From the NCBI GenBank assembly GCA_023333565.1, contig JAJKFH010002485.1, positions 682,001-746,000 of the forward strand: a stretch of 64,000 nt of DNA, given 5' to 3'. Shown here one piece after another: positions 36,591 to 49,700 of the stretch. Numbering within the stretch: the first letter of the stretch is position 1; every line of letters starts with the position of its first letter. The translations under genes were made by a program, and so were the position numbers. The notes below the pieces were generated by a model. It did no database searches. It was not told the DNA's origin and saw only the letters and a list, made by a program, of their open reading frames with translations. The DNA is from Puffinus mauretanicus. Its lineage: Eukaryota; Chordata; Aves; Procellariiformes; Procellariidae.

Positions 36591-39500
36591 GAGTCCCAAA
36601 CCCCCAAACACCAAAATTTCTGTTAATGTTTGAGAAAACATGTACAAAAAAATATTATTTAGCACTGACAATTTGAAAGAACAATTTTTTGTTAAGGGTC
36701 CATGGGCAACTGAAACCTTGGGTAGGTGGTAATGAGATTTTTAATTAATTTTGAAAACACATAAAGCACATTTCTGTGTTTTTACAATTCAAAGTATAGC
36801 CCTTTGGAGCTGCTGCCTTGTACGTGGCCCTTGCAGTTGCTTTCACTGCAGGTACGGAGGCTGAGAAAAAACAGCTCCCTTTGCTACAATTCAGTCTTTC
36901 TCATTAGAATGTGAGACCTTTTCAGGCTGTTATGCTGAAGAAATTCGGGAAAGACTTTTACCCATGAGTAGCTTTAGAATGATGTCCAGTTTTCCAGAAA
37001 TTAGTTTCTCATCAACTCTATTAATTATTAATTATTATATTTTTCAACAGCTGTAGTTTTCCGAGTTAACATTAAAATGATCCTTGCATTGTCTTTCTAC
37101 AGTTTTGTTCAGCTGATTAACTCTAACTGGTTTATTGCTATGCCATCCATTTAAATTAACAATCTGCAAAGAAAGCAGATAAAATGTTTCACATGTCCCA
37201 TTACTGGGGTAGTAATAGTTACTCAATTAGGCACAGCTGCTTCAGTTTCCCATCTGTTCTTTAATGATCAACACAAGACATATTAATTTAAAATATTATT
37301 AACCAACAAATGTATTTAAAGAGATATATTTTAGCAGGTAGAAACAACATTAATGGTGAGAAAAACATGCTGGTTTACTTACTAAGCATCTGCACTACAA
37401 CTGCTATCATATCTATGAAGCAGTACAGTGTTACAGACTTTCTAGTTGTGACCTCTAGTTGCAAGAGTACAGCCTGATCGATTGTCCATTGACTTTCACA
37501 GGCGATGAACTAGGAACATTTCTGAACATTTTTTCCCATCGCGTGGATGGGGGGGTGGGGAGTTGAGGGTGGGGACAGTCCCTATCTTGCTATGAAGTTT
37601 ATCTAGCATTTGATATGTTTTGGGAACTCCCGTGAAATAATGGTAATAATTAATCTTTAACAATTCTTTAAGCAGCTGCTGTGTTAGCAATCTGATAACA
37701 AAATTGGTCATAGGGAACATAGCTCAGAACAGGGAGACATTAAAAAGACAGTTTGATGACATATAGCAAGTCCTGTTCTTAAACATTAACATTTTTACAC
37801 ACCGGAGGAAAACAAAATGGAACACACTGAAAAAAATCTGACAGTCTTTCTGTCTCAGGAGCACTACTATAAAGCTGCATTTATACCTTAATACACTTCC
37901 AGTATATTCAGTGCTGCACTAGCAAAATAGCAGATCTGACTTGGAGAAATACTAGCTGTATGTTCTGTCTCTAAAATGCGAAAAGCATGACTCATTAATA
38001 ATTTTAACATTTAAAAAGTGGAACTACCCTCCGTTTTCACCACTCTGTCGATGCTGCAGACATAGGAAATCAAATGTGTTGGTACTTCCTACATACGTGC
38101 TACTAGGATTCTGAAGATGAGTGCTTCTGTGAAGATTGATTAAACATCATACTAATTCTGCACAATCAGCATGTTACACGGGTTTTGTAGGTGGGTAAGC
38201 CAAAGCATGGAGAATCTGCTTTGCCCGAGATTACACAACTAAGTTGATACCCTTGAAAACACCGGAAAAAGAGTAAAGTAAGGAAAAAAGTATGTGGAAG
38301 CGTGAAATGAAAGGAAAAAAAGTTAAAACTCCCTTGAAAAGACAGGTATCTTTAGATCAAATTTGCTTTTGAACTTACCTCCTTGTTGTATCCTTGCAGA
38401 CATATTTTCAAAGTACATTCTTTTCATCAAACATCCCATAACACTTTAACTATAAAATAATTGGTAGCATTATTATTCACAATTAAAACAAAACTGTGCT
38501 TGTCAAAATAAATGAACAAAGTACACTCTGTGATGCAGTATCCTTGACTTTTTCAATCCTGTTTGTTTATTTACACACTAATTGCAAAAAACTGATAATC
38601 CATATGAGGTCACCTAAGTCCATGCAAATGGGTTTTTAACTGTATGTTCTGATACTGTAAATATTTATTTAGCTGTCCAAGTTATTGGAACTAATCACTA
38701 TAACTTTTCTGTAAAGGGCAGGTCTCTCCTTAAGAGCTTCCTGAAGGGGAAAAGACAGTAAGAGAAGAGTTATTTATAGAAAGGTTCTTTTTAATATTAA
38801 CATGCAATATTATGTACATTTTGTATAGTTATGTATTTGTATAATAATATGATTGCATACTATCATCCACATATATCATGTTATAATATACCATGACATA
38901 ATAATAAATAATGACTTACAAAAGTCATTAAGCTTTTGTCATGCTTTTTGTCCACATTTGTATCTTGGCAGGTTGGAGTTCTATAGGAGATTTAGAAATA
39001 TCAAGGCTTCTTTAACCTGTCTGATAATTATCCTTACCATTTCATTACAAACATACAAGGTAAATCATACTATGTGGTTTATATATAAAATGTGATTATA
39101 AATGTCAAATTCTTATTCTCTCTGAAATATTTCAGGCTTCGTTATGTGTAACAATGCAGAATTAAATGGTCTTGGACTTATATTTGTCTCTATGTATACT
39201 CATAAATGAACCCTTGAACGAAATACAGTTTTCCTGTTAAAAAAAAGGTGTTATATCTTTCGTTTAAGAGAGAGTTTCAACCAGTTTCAGTCTCTGTTTA
39301 CTAAATATCAGGTGAAGCTGCAAAAATGATTCAGACAACAGGATTGTTTAGTAATTATGCTGAATAAAAAAGGAGGAAAGCGTGATAATAGAAATGTAGT
39401 TGCTCTGTTGTTCTACTGTAAAATTCAGGATTAAGTTCCATATTCAGTGTACTTAATTCATATTGTTGACACACATTGGATTCAAGTGCTTCTCTTTAAC

Positions 39501-41193
39501 AAAAATAACTTCTTTTTAAAAAAATAAAAAGATTTTCTGTGGTTTTTGAACCACAAGCAGACAAGATCCTCCAGCCATTTTCAGAGGTAATTGGCTATAT
39601 GTTATCTAGTCCCGAAAAGACATGGAATCTATACTACCAGAAGTGATGTCATGCCTCTCGATCCTGCAACCTAATATAAAGCAACACAACTCTATCATAT
39701 TTACAACGGTATAAGCTTGACACATAAACAAGAATGCAGTCCCCTTCTTCCCCTTTCTCCTCTGAGAGGACCAGGGGGCTGGGGGACACAATGGAGAGGA
39801 GCTTTCTGCTAAAATCTGCTGGAGAGAGGGGGAAATAAATGAATAAATAGGCATCAGTAACATGTTGAGACATTGTTCTTTTGCAGAAGGAGTGAAGTCA
39901 CCAGCTTACATGTTTCTTCTATTCATTTTGTTGCCTTTCCTGGGAAAGATTTTAATTTTTTAACTTGAGGTACCATAGGATGATAGTTGCAGTAATGAGA
40001 CTGTAGACATTTCTTTTGCCATCTCGGTAATGTTGTGATTTGTCAGCTTTGTTTTTTTCCCTGTTGAAGGCACCTCTCGAGCTGGAGGTCTGACATTTGT
40101 GTTGATTCTGATCCAGTGTTGATCTTTGGGTGCTTCGTGCTCTAATTGACCAGAGATGAGTTTTGCTGGCTACCCTTATGGCTCATTGTTTCCTTGCAGA
40201 GATAGCAAGTTCCTTGAGAATGTCTTAGGCTCATATGTTGACCTTCTCCTCCGTCAAATCCAGCTGCAGCAGCCATGGTCCTCTTTCTGAAGCTTCTGAA
40301 GTTAAATTCTTGGACAGTGGTGGTGTGCATAGACTTCAAATCCTCATCTCCACTATTTCATTATTTAGCAATGTCTTAGGTCTGACATAAAGACATTTGC
40401 TCGTCATGTGTGAAGATCAGAGTTGTTCAGACTAATTTCTTACATGTAATTCATTCCATGAATTCTGTTTGCAAATTGCTGAGTGCAAGTTGCTTGTTTA
40501 TGGATATGTTTTGTTACATGGACCATTTTCTATGAATAGTCTTTGAGAGTGAATTGTTGAACTGTTTGCTTCAGCTGTTCACTCTGTGCTGTTCATTCCT
40601 CATGCAGAGTGAGTGGCCACCTCAGCTGCCTAGGACTGAGTTTGCTCCCTGACTGAATGACTGAAACTTTCAAAATGCAATCAGAAATGAATAATATATG
40701 ATAAATGCTCATGTTCACATATGGATAGCCTGGTTTGCATGAAAATATTGGAATTCAAATTGTTCTTGGTGTTTTAGAATATCTCTAGGAATGGCCTGAG
40801 AACAGGAAATCTCACGGTGTATTATTTTAAGCATTCATACCACATCACTGTTAAGTGTAAGTGCACTCTCTCTCCACCAGACCCTTCATGGTCCTGCAAG
40901 TTTTAATGGGGTCTTCTTTGTTGCCATTGGGGATCCATATTGTCCATCTCTCAACCCAGTTAATAAAATTGCCTTCAGTTTTGTTTCATAGTAGGAGGTG
41001 GTAGTATTACTCCATCGCTACTTGAATATATGGGGGTGATGGCAACACCATGGCATCATGACTGTTTAGATTGGTGAGCTCAAAGTGGGATGTTGCGTTG
41101 TCTTCTAACAAAGAGCTCTTTTGCATGACCTCAAGGGAGACATCTGATTAATAAAATGGCAGTAATGAATTGAATTTGCCTACACCTTAAAAT
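36591..41193. other. AT-rich DNA, no recognisable gene
   Basis: Very AT-rich around 38800-38920 and 39480-39540. All ORFs are below 90 codons and unrecognised. There is no transposon or RNA gene I can name. Confidence 0.5.
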
Positions 41194-41384
41194 AGATAAA
41201 TGCATATATACAGATATATATTATTATTTATATATTTTTAATATTTATTTATACTTGTATATATATTTATATTTTTATATATATTTATATTTATATATTT
41301 TTATATATTATATATTTATATTATTTATATATTATTTTTATATATATATAAACATATGTTTTTGTGTGTGTGTATATATATATC
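41194..41384. repeat. AT-rich low-complexity tract
   Basis: About 190 bp of irregular TATATTTATATTTTTATAT-type sequence ends in a short (TG)n(TA)n patch (GTGTGTGTGTATATATATAT near 41363). This is simple-sequence DNA, likely unstable in length and prone to unpairing. Confidence 0.95.
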
Positions 41385-41822
41385 TCATGGTGGAGAAGAC
41401 TAAGAGGCAGTTATTGCCCAGCCTTCACAAGTAATTTGGTATCTTTTTACCCTCTGTGTAAAGATCTAACTGTACTCTCATGAGTACAGTGTTTCTTCCC
41501 TGTGTGTCCATCCTTGATGGTCATCGTAATTGGCTTCTGGGGTTATGAAGCTAGCAAGGCATGTCAGGGAAGGTATGCAGTGCCTTCTCCAAGGTTGCTG
41601 CAGTGTGAAGATGTTCCTTAGGATGATATAGTTCCTGGTGTCATGTTATAGGCTGATATTTTAGAGGTCTGAGCTGACCTTCAAGAAGCTGTCCTGGAAA
41701 TGCTTCGTCCACTGCAAGTTTGCAATTGTTTTGTCCTGGAATGAATTCTCCTGGCTCATCGCTAAATCTTAAATCTGCAGGTGAAGCTTGTAGCAAGTTA
41801 AAGAATTTCTCAACCGGTTTGG

Positions 41823-41854
41823 ACCTGAACACATGCTTCTGTATGTGTTCAGGT
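41823..41854. repeat. Perfect 12-bp inverted repeat with 8-nt loop
   Basis: ACCTGAACACAT at 41823-41834 is exactly complementary to ATGTGTTCAGGT at 41843-41854, separated by GCTTCTGT. The flanks do not extend the pairing convincingly, so it is too short for a typical microRNA precursor. It could be a cruciform-forming site, a small structured RNA element or chance. Confidence 0.9.
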
Positions 41855-42828
41855 TAGGCCAGAAATCCAGCTTGAGAAAATGAGAGAAAAATCCATGGTG
41901 AAAATGCCATTCCCACTACCTCTCAGAGAAGAAGCAAATGGTAAGTGACATAGAAAAGAGAATTGGAGGTTTCAAAATTCTGGCTCAGTAGTCTAGCCTT
42001 TGTCTTCAGAAGCTGGGTATAATAATGTCTATAGAAGCTGCTTCATCTTTTATAAAGGAGACTTCTCCCTCTCAGTTGAAGGAAGTAACTATTCCCTGCA
42101 TGTTCCACATTTTTTGACATTGAGATGTTTTAAGTTGAAAAAGGTAACTGAGTCTACTCAGAACATCTGCATGCCACATGGGATTCCTGTGGCCTTACCA
42201 TGTCTTTTTACGAAGAAATCTACATGATGCTTTACATTATACATATTTGTGTATGCATAGTGCCAAATAACACCTTTAATTATATCAGCATAAGGAGGGA
42301 TACAACAGCTATCAAACATCAAAAGTTTTTACCATCATGTGCATTCCTATCACAGCTATCTGTTGACTTCTTGGACTGTTTTTCCTTAGTGCAATATATC
42401 TATATTCCATATGCAAATTCCACTGCGAGTGATTTGCCTGTTTTGTAAGCTAGACTGCACCTGTAACATGTGGGATTGAGTTAAAAATGACAAGCAGACA
42501 AGCACAAGGCACATTATCTTGACAAACTCAGCCTCCGAAAATTAGCCTGTGCCTGAATTATTAAAATAACAAGGAATATTTCACTCAGCTGTGGAGAAAT
42601 GCTTCTAATTGTCCACTTTAGCCAACTTCTTTCAGACTTCACGATCGGTCAATTTACGGTAGCGGCTTGCAAATTCCTGAACTCCCATTAGAGAAAAGTG
42701 CAACAGCAGTCCAACACACCCTCATTTATTTTAATAACCTGCCAAGCAGACATGAAAATGTTAAAGTTGGAAGGCTATAACATGACAGAACCTGACTTGT
42801 CACAGCCACATTATAATCTAGTTAAACT

Positions 42829-42864
42829 ACTTTCTTTCTGCCTTTCATGTCTTTTCAGGTAAGT
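42829..42864 (+). promoter_or_regulatory. Recursive-splice-site-like motif (zero-length exon)
   Basis: A pyrimidine tract (TTTCTTTCTG, then CCTTTCATGTCTTTTCAG) runs straight into GTAAGTGG, giving CAG|GTAAGT at 42858/42859. No AG occurs between 42822 and 42856. This is the exact juxtaposed acceptor-donor form of vertebrate recursive splice sites, which occur in very long introns of mainly neuronal genes. A second donor, ACT|GTAAGT, lies at 43303 and could define an RS-exon of 444 nt. Motif quality is seen; function is inference. Confidence 0.3.
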
Positions 42865-43577
42865 GGAAAACTAATTGTCAAATTACTAATTTTGTTGGCA
42901 TTAATATCAATACTAAGGCTAGGGAAGCATGAACAGATAGGCCTGTGGTTTTTCTTCATATTGTGCTTGGATGCTGGAAAGCATTCTGAAAATATAGAAG
43001 GAAAAAATCAGAGCCCAGTCTTTCTATCAACACTGACCTATTTATTTTAAGAGGCATTGAAACTCTATAAAAAGGCTAGTTAAAGTCTCTGGGTTCTTTT
43101 ATTATTATTTAATGCCTGGAAATCTTGTTTACTTCAATCTTGTTTCCTTTGTGCATAATAGTGTACCTGATGTAACAGCACCAGTATTCACATCTAAAGT
43201 ATTAATGGCAGAGTCTGATCTTGTAGGAGAATACAAGGAACTGCACTACCGAGAAAAAAATCTTCAACCATGTCAGGGTCACACTATCTTTCAAAATCAA
43301 CTGTAAGTAGGTCATGCTTCAACTGCAGGCAGGGTCGAGAACATTACTGCAAAAAGTGCTTGGGATGGTTGAGGAGCATGTTGAAAGAGCCAGGGACAGC
43401 TCAGGTGACTGGAAGGAAGACCTAATTGTGATGAACATGGAGATACGAGTCCGGTGATAGACATGCTGCTAGACCCTTATAACTACAGGGGGTTACTTAC
43501 CTACATGACATGAAGGTTCCCGGGTGATTTCTCAAGGCAGGACTGAATCTATTACTTATGTCTTCAATCCATCTTTC

Positions 43578-43641
43578 TGTTTGTTTGTTTGTTGTTTTTT
43601 TTGGGGGGGAGCTGTTCACTTGCTTGCTTGCTTGTTTGTTT
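43578..43641. repeat. Compound tetranucleotide microsatellite
   Basis: A (GTTT)n run at 43578-43594 is followed, after T and G runs, by (CTTG)n and (TTTG)n units at 43618-43641. It is a short, impure simple repeat. Confidence 0.9.
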
Positions 43642-46600
43642 CTCTTGCCCATTTGATAAAAACCTTTCTGGGACATGGGGCTTGGCTTCGTAAGTGTTTG
43701 CACAGATTTTACTGGCCATCACGGCACAGATAGCTTCCTATGAATAATAAGACTTCCACAAAGAAGAGTGAGATGCCTTAATAACAAAAGAAGCACAGCC
43801 TTTCCCAGCAATACATGGAAGCTTTTCCCACCAAGTACTTAGCTTTCCCTCTATTTCATCTGGAACAGGCTTCTTCTAATGGGTCTAGGGTACAATGGCA
43901 AGTCTTATTAGCTGTGGTTTTGCAGGGAGCTGAGTGTTCAGATTGGAGAAACATGTTACTATTTCTTGTACAATTTGGGACAGAAGTTATTTTCCATTGT
44001 CTTTTACTCACTCTTTTTTCTCTGCTGAAAAGAAATGTACAGAAGCCCATTCCCACAGCCTCTTAGCACATCAGTTCTGTCCCAGCTGAAACCAGAAAAT
44101 GTAGTATCAGAAGACAAAACTCTTGATGTTATTGACAGGATTAATAGGAGTGTGATTGCACTCAAGTGAGTCCTGATGGCTTTGTAAATATTTCCTTGTG
44201 GAGAGTATGAACATAGGCAAACCCGTACCAGCACTGACAGTGGTAGTTCTGTATGGGACTGAAAAATGAAACTCTGACAGATTCCCTGTGCCTCTGTCTG
44301 TCTTCATCCCCTCCTCTCTTCTCACCACCCTCACCATACTTCATGCGAAATGGGTTGGCTAGGTTTGGGCTATGACACAAACAGTTGCAAAGTGGCATTA
44401 TTGCCATGAGCAGGAAGAGAAGAAGAGAGAAGGAAAGCAGGTCTGCTGGAGCACAAGCAGGGAAGGGCGAGCTAAGTGGTACAGTTAGCTTTTCAGTTCC
44501 CAGAAGATAAGAAGGATCATGTGCAAACTTGGGATGGTAAATGAGGCAGCTAAGGGCATAAGAGCAGTCAAGCAGCACTGAGACTGGGTCTTACAAATAA
44601 CTAATTTTCTGGTGTTGCTGGCAGAGCAGGGAAAGTTTCTGCAGTCCCCTGAGAACTGGGTCACCTGGGAGCAGCTGTTAAAGACTTCACTCAGAGTAAA
44701 ATGGTAGCTGCCTTATGAGATGTTAAACTGGCTTTTGAGAAAACTCAGTGATTCCCAAAAAGACTGATGGTTTGGGTTGGATGGAATTTTTGCTAAATCA
44801 TTTTCCTGCCTAATTAAAGCTTTTTGAGTAATTAGAAATGAATAGAAATACAATGATTTTGTGTCAGTGACGCTGCCTTTGTGTTCACACGTGTATGTGT
44901 GACACATGCTCTCCTGTACTGGATTCTTCCTGTCAGCCATCTACAAAGTACTTATAAATGTGCTTTTTACTTTTCCCATTGTCTGTTTTAAAAATGTCTC
45001 CATTTTGGGAGACAAGAAGACAGCCGTGAATGTTTAACTTGCCATTAGCATCTATATTTTATGTTTGAAACATTTAAAAGCTTCTGTTTTAAATGAAGAT
45101 AAACACATCCCCAAACAGCTGTGCAATGCATGACACAGAACAATTGAGTAAGCATCAAAGTGCTTAATAGATAAAACAGTGCTGGATGTGGTAAAATAAA
45201 CAGGACTTAATCCCTTTATAACTTGAGTAAATAAATACAGCTTTAATTCAGATACAGTTTTGCCTTTAGGTTGCTCTGTTCTGTTAACACCTATCTGTCA
45301 GCGGTAATACCATGTAAATGAGCCACTCTGAGCCTTTCCCCTTGCATCTTGTTTAATCCTCTTCCATTCTTCTAATCATCCTACACACAGAGGCCAATAT
45401 CTATTTTCATCTGGCAAGATAGGATCTCCTAAGGAATTAAAGACGGTTTCCACTTAGCTCCACGGTAAGCAAAGGCTGGGCTGTGATCTAGGGCTTTAGG
45501 GACTTCTCATAATGCGCTGGTGCTCGCTAGATCGAAGAATTGAGTTCTGGCTACTGGATTTTTAATCCTCCTGTGGCTGATGTTGGGAGCTCCAGTGATT
45601 TAAGATCTTTGATTACTCAGAGCTTGGCCCTTTGATTGAGTGAACTTCTGAAGACAGCGTGTGACTGATTTCAAGTTAGTGGTTTTAAGTAACTACTGGA
45701 AAAAATAGATAGGAAAAGCCCTGTGATTAAGATGCACTGTCTCTCTTTTTAATTGACTTTCTGAAGCTATCTGATGCTTTACTCTCTGTGCACAAAAGAA
45801 AAACTGTATAGACCAGTATTTGTTCTAATGAAGAACTCAAACGCCGCAATATTTGTCTGTACTTGTTTGCAGTGACATGTCTGTTAAAACTGTAGACACT
45901 AAAGGGTATATTTTAAAAACATACTTCTCACAGGGCGTGTATTAGAAGTAGCAGCAAATATAGCCTTAATGCATAGGGCTAAGTTAAGCAGTTGATATCA
46001 TTTCAGTTTGCGATACATTTTCAGATGCTATATATTTGCCAGCAGAAGAACTGTACCTGCATAAAGGCAGGTAGGGGTCATGGAAAGCTGTTTATGTTGG
46101 CAGTTTGAAGTATTAGCTGTTTGTGAAACTGAACATAGGTGATTTGATGCATCTAACCATATTCTTGCAGAAATGTTTAACAGCAGTCATTCTGAAGCAG
46201 GTGGAACGTCTCCACTGAGAAATGTTCCAATAACATTTGCCTTTTTTTGAAATAAAACAGCTTTTTCGTAAAATAAAATTTTAGTGCAGTTACCTTGTTT
46301 CAATGTGGTCCTCAAGAAAAAACAGTGCAGACATTGGCTTTTTATATCTTAGATGCCTGTTAAAAACAATGATACCCTTCTTGTATAAAAGGTGAGATAA
46401 AATACCGTTACAGTTTCAGTGGGAGCATTGCAGGGAACTGTTCAATTGTGTCTCTTGTGTGAAGGTCCAGCATCTCTACCTTGGGAAATAGAAGAGAATG
46501 TAAGGATAAGAAAATGGGCTTAGAAAAAACAGTGAATATGCGGGAGCCAGTTCAGCTTGTCCATTCATCTTATGGGTGAGCTGCAGAATTATTAAGAGGC

Positions 46601-49456
46601 ATTAGTGAACTATGGAGAGGTCCTGGACTTATTTTCATGTACTCAGTAAGATTTTAAATGTGAAGGGAGTGAAAGAGACTGTCTCTCTGACTTATTTATG
46701 TCAACATCATTTAGCATTTAGGTTCACGTTTAAGCAAGCCTGAAATCTGGTTGTTTTCTTGGAGAAGAAAGGGAAAGAGTTGGGAAGGATATTACCTTCC
46801 CAGTGGAGGGCTTGGCCATGAGAGGACAGAGTGCACATAGACTTCTCCAGAATACTGTACATCACTTTTTTTCCCAGAAGTAGAACCCCATGGGTGCACA
46901 GAGCAGTTATGCAAGAGTAGCTCCTCTGAGTCTGTAGTAAAACATCTTGTAAGGTAAAGCTTGCCCTTACCAAAACTTTTTTTTTTTGATATTAGGATTA
47001 TGAACGGTCACTTTGGAGCGATTTCGTGTATTCCTTTAATGATAAAGCTAGGGCTTCTGAAGTAAGACAGTGGGTGGGAACTGAACTCCTTTGCTAGCTG
47101 GGAGCTGAGTTTTCCTTCTCCTGTCTTACTTGCCACTTAATTTTCAGGTTCACAAAACGTTGCAGAAGGATGCACTTTTGCACAGCGAGTCAGACATAGG
47201 GCATTAACCACGTTTCAGGACAGCCACAGCAGTTATAGATACCATTCCTATTCACTGGGTATGTAATTTCATTCTATTCCTCAGACCTCTCTGCAAAGAC
47301 AATAGCATCAGGATCTTTGCCTTAAAGCAATACAGACATTTCATGTATGCACCATGAACAGCTGGTTGCTTGAAAAAGTATAAACGGCACTGCATCTCTT
47401 TACTGACATTGTAGATAAAGGGGTCTTCATATATACTTATATAGGACAGTTTGTATGTTTTGTATATGTTTCTATCTAAAAACCACATGTGTGCACATCC
47501 CCTCACTCCCATATATGTGTTTATATGAATGTGGTAGCTTCAGGAGCTATGACAATGATTATCATTTCTCCTCTAAGGAAATAAAAAGTCTTGCTTGTCT
47601 TCTCCAGTGAGGGCTTCTGGTGTATTCCCTTCACCCAGCTGTCTGTTCAGAACACAATGTCAGGTTTTCCTCCATATTTCGCTCCCTTGTTGCTTTTGCT
47701 TTGTGCAGTCTCTGTTAGCTTACTGTTTTGGGTGCTTGTCTCACAGTAGTTTTATGCCTTTCCCACAATTCTCTTTCACAAGCTGATGTTTGCAGTCCTC
47801 CCAGATTTCAGCTTTTGTATGGGAGCTGCGCTGACTGGAGAATGGAAGTGTTTGATGCTGATACCCTTTTGTTCTATGTGAACATCCTCTGTAATCTTCT
47901 TGAGCAGGCTTTAGGGAATACACAACTTTGCTTTTGCACTTGAAACTGGGCTGTGTGAATATGCTAATAAACTGTACATATGAGTTTGGGAATCTCATTT
48001 GTATAATGTAGAATGTTCTGCTGCATTTCCGATGGGCACATACTTGGTCATTTGGGCATGCTTTTATGTGTGCACATGGCGTGGCAAATCTGCATAACCA
48101 AATATTGAACAGTATAACACTCCCTGTATAATCATTCATTAATTTTATTAAAGGTGGGCTGGGACTGGAATGAGGATTAATTAGAAAAAGTAAAAAGCAT
48201 AATTAGTAACATACTTTTCCTCTCACAGCTTTCTTTTTCTCTGGATTCTTTTTCCTGATGCCCTAATTATTTCCCATCTTTTAAAATTCACTTTAATTTC
48301 AATTTAACTCTCCCTGGGCATGCAAACTTGACAAGTGTTTTTTTTTACCAAAGATTGATTGACAGCAGTTTCGAAACTGTCACAGTGCTAATTAAAACCT
48401 TGAATATGTGTCTTTATGAAGCCTGAAACGCTCTGCATTGCTGCAAAATCTGGATCTTGTGTTTTGAATGAGGTTTTTTAACAGCTAATATGGAATCATT
48501 ATAACTTACCTTTCCTCAGGCTTTATATCCAGCTCTCTCCTTCACACTTTATTTATCACTGAATTTAGAGCGTATATTGACAACACGAGAAACAGAAGCC
48601 CTCCCAGGCAATGATACCTGCTCTATCTAGCCAATGTCATTTTACACTTTGCCTTTTCTGCTTGGCAGAGCTGGGCAGAGTTGGCCCTTACCAAAGTGCA
48701 GCACAGTTTGACTCACAGTCCTGTGGATACCTGGGGAATTCATGTGAGGGAGACAGTGGTCATATTTTACCATCTCTGGACTGACTGACTCTACTGGAGC
48801 TGTGTTGTCAGGAATCTTCTACCTTACGCTTAAAAAAAGAATATTGATAGCACAAGACATTGATTGCTGTATGCACCAGACTTAGGTCCTGCTTTCTCGC
48901 TTGCAGACTTGCTGGAGGCCAGAGTATTCCCAGAATCTTAAGAAAGGCACGGCTGGAGGCTAAGGCAAGTATCTGCCACCAAGCCACAACTGTAAAGGCA
49001 AGGTAGAATAACAGTCCTCGCATTCAGTTGGAATATGGCTGTCTTCCTCTCTCTAACCCTGCATTAGTCAGTTTTCCAGTAAAGGAGAGACAATTCTGTG
49101 GAGGCAGGGTGAGGATTCTGCATCCCTTCCTTTACAGCAACCAGCAGAAATGATGAACTGTGCAAAGCTGCGTGAGAAGATACCCTGCAGCAAGCATGCT
49201 ACCAGTCCTGGTCAGAACGTCCAGAGCAGGGCTTGCTGCTTCTCATGGTCACAATAGCACTGTGGTACCTCTTTGCAAGTACAGTTCATTTCATACAATA
49301 GTATTTAGTGTGACAATTTTGATTACATGAATAAACTAAATGAAACTGGCCTGACTACTTCATGTTTCAAGACTCTGTTTAAATATGTTGCACAGAGGCA
49401 TTAGACTAAGTAATCTGTATTATCAAGTTTTGGGTTTTTATTGGGGGTGTGGTTTG

Positions 49457-49473
49457 TTTTTTTTTTTTTTTTT
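49457..49473. repeat. Poly(T) run, 17 bases
   Basis: A run of 17 T follows GGTTTG. Around it (49474-49700) is AT-rich DNA without a recognised feature, leading up to the LTR at 49701. Confidence 0.9.
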
Positions 49474-49700
49474 AAATTGCCTATCTGACTATAGACAGGT
49501 GATATATTTGGATTTTCTGCAGTCTTACACTTTAAAATTGGCTCATTTTCTCTTTCTGGTTCTCGTTGACAAACATTCTGAAAGATTGCTGTATTTAAAG
49601 AATTTTTTAACTTTTTAATACAGAGTGATCAAAAATAGAAAACATCAGCCTTATTTAGTGAAAGTCTTCTTGTACTAAACTGTGTGACAATTGAAAGTTT

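Larger units (their letters stand above)
41385..49456. other. Unique and AT-rich DNA, no recognisable gene
   Basis: It holds a perfect hairpin (41823-41854), a recursive-splice-like motif (42829-42864) and a tetranucleotide repeat (43578-43641), each listed separately. The longest ORFs (138 codons minus at 44162-44578, 132 minus at 47741-48139) have no recognisable domain and overlap other frames. No transposon is recognised. Confidence 0.5.

Noticed and set aside
44162..44578. 138-codon minus-strand ORF
   Set aside because: Several other ORFs cover the same DNA, and no motif or conserved context is seen.
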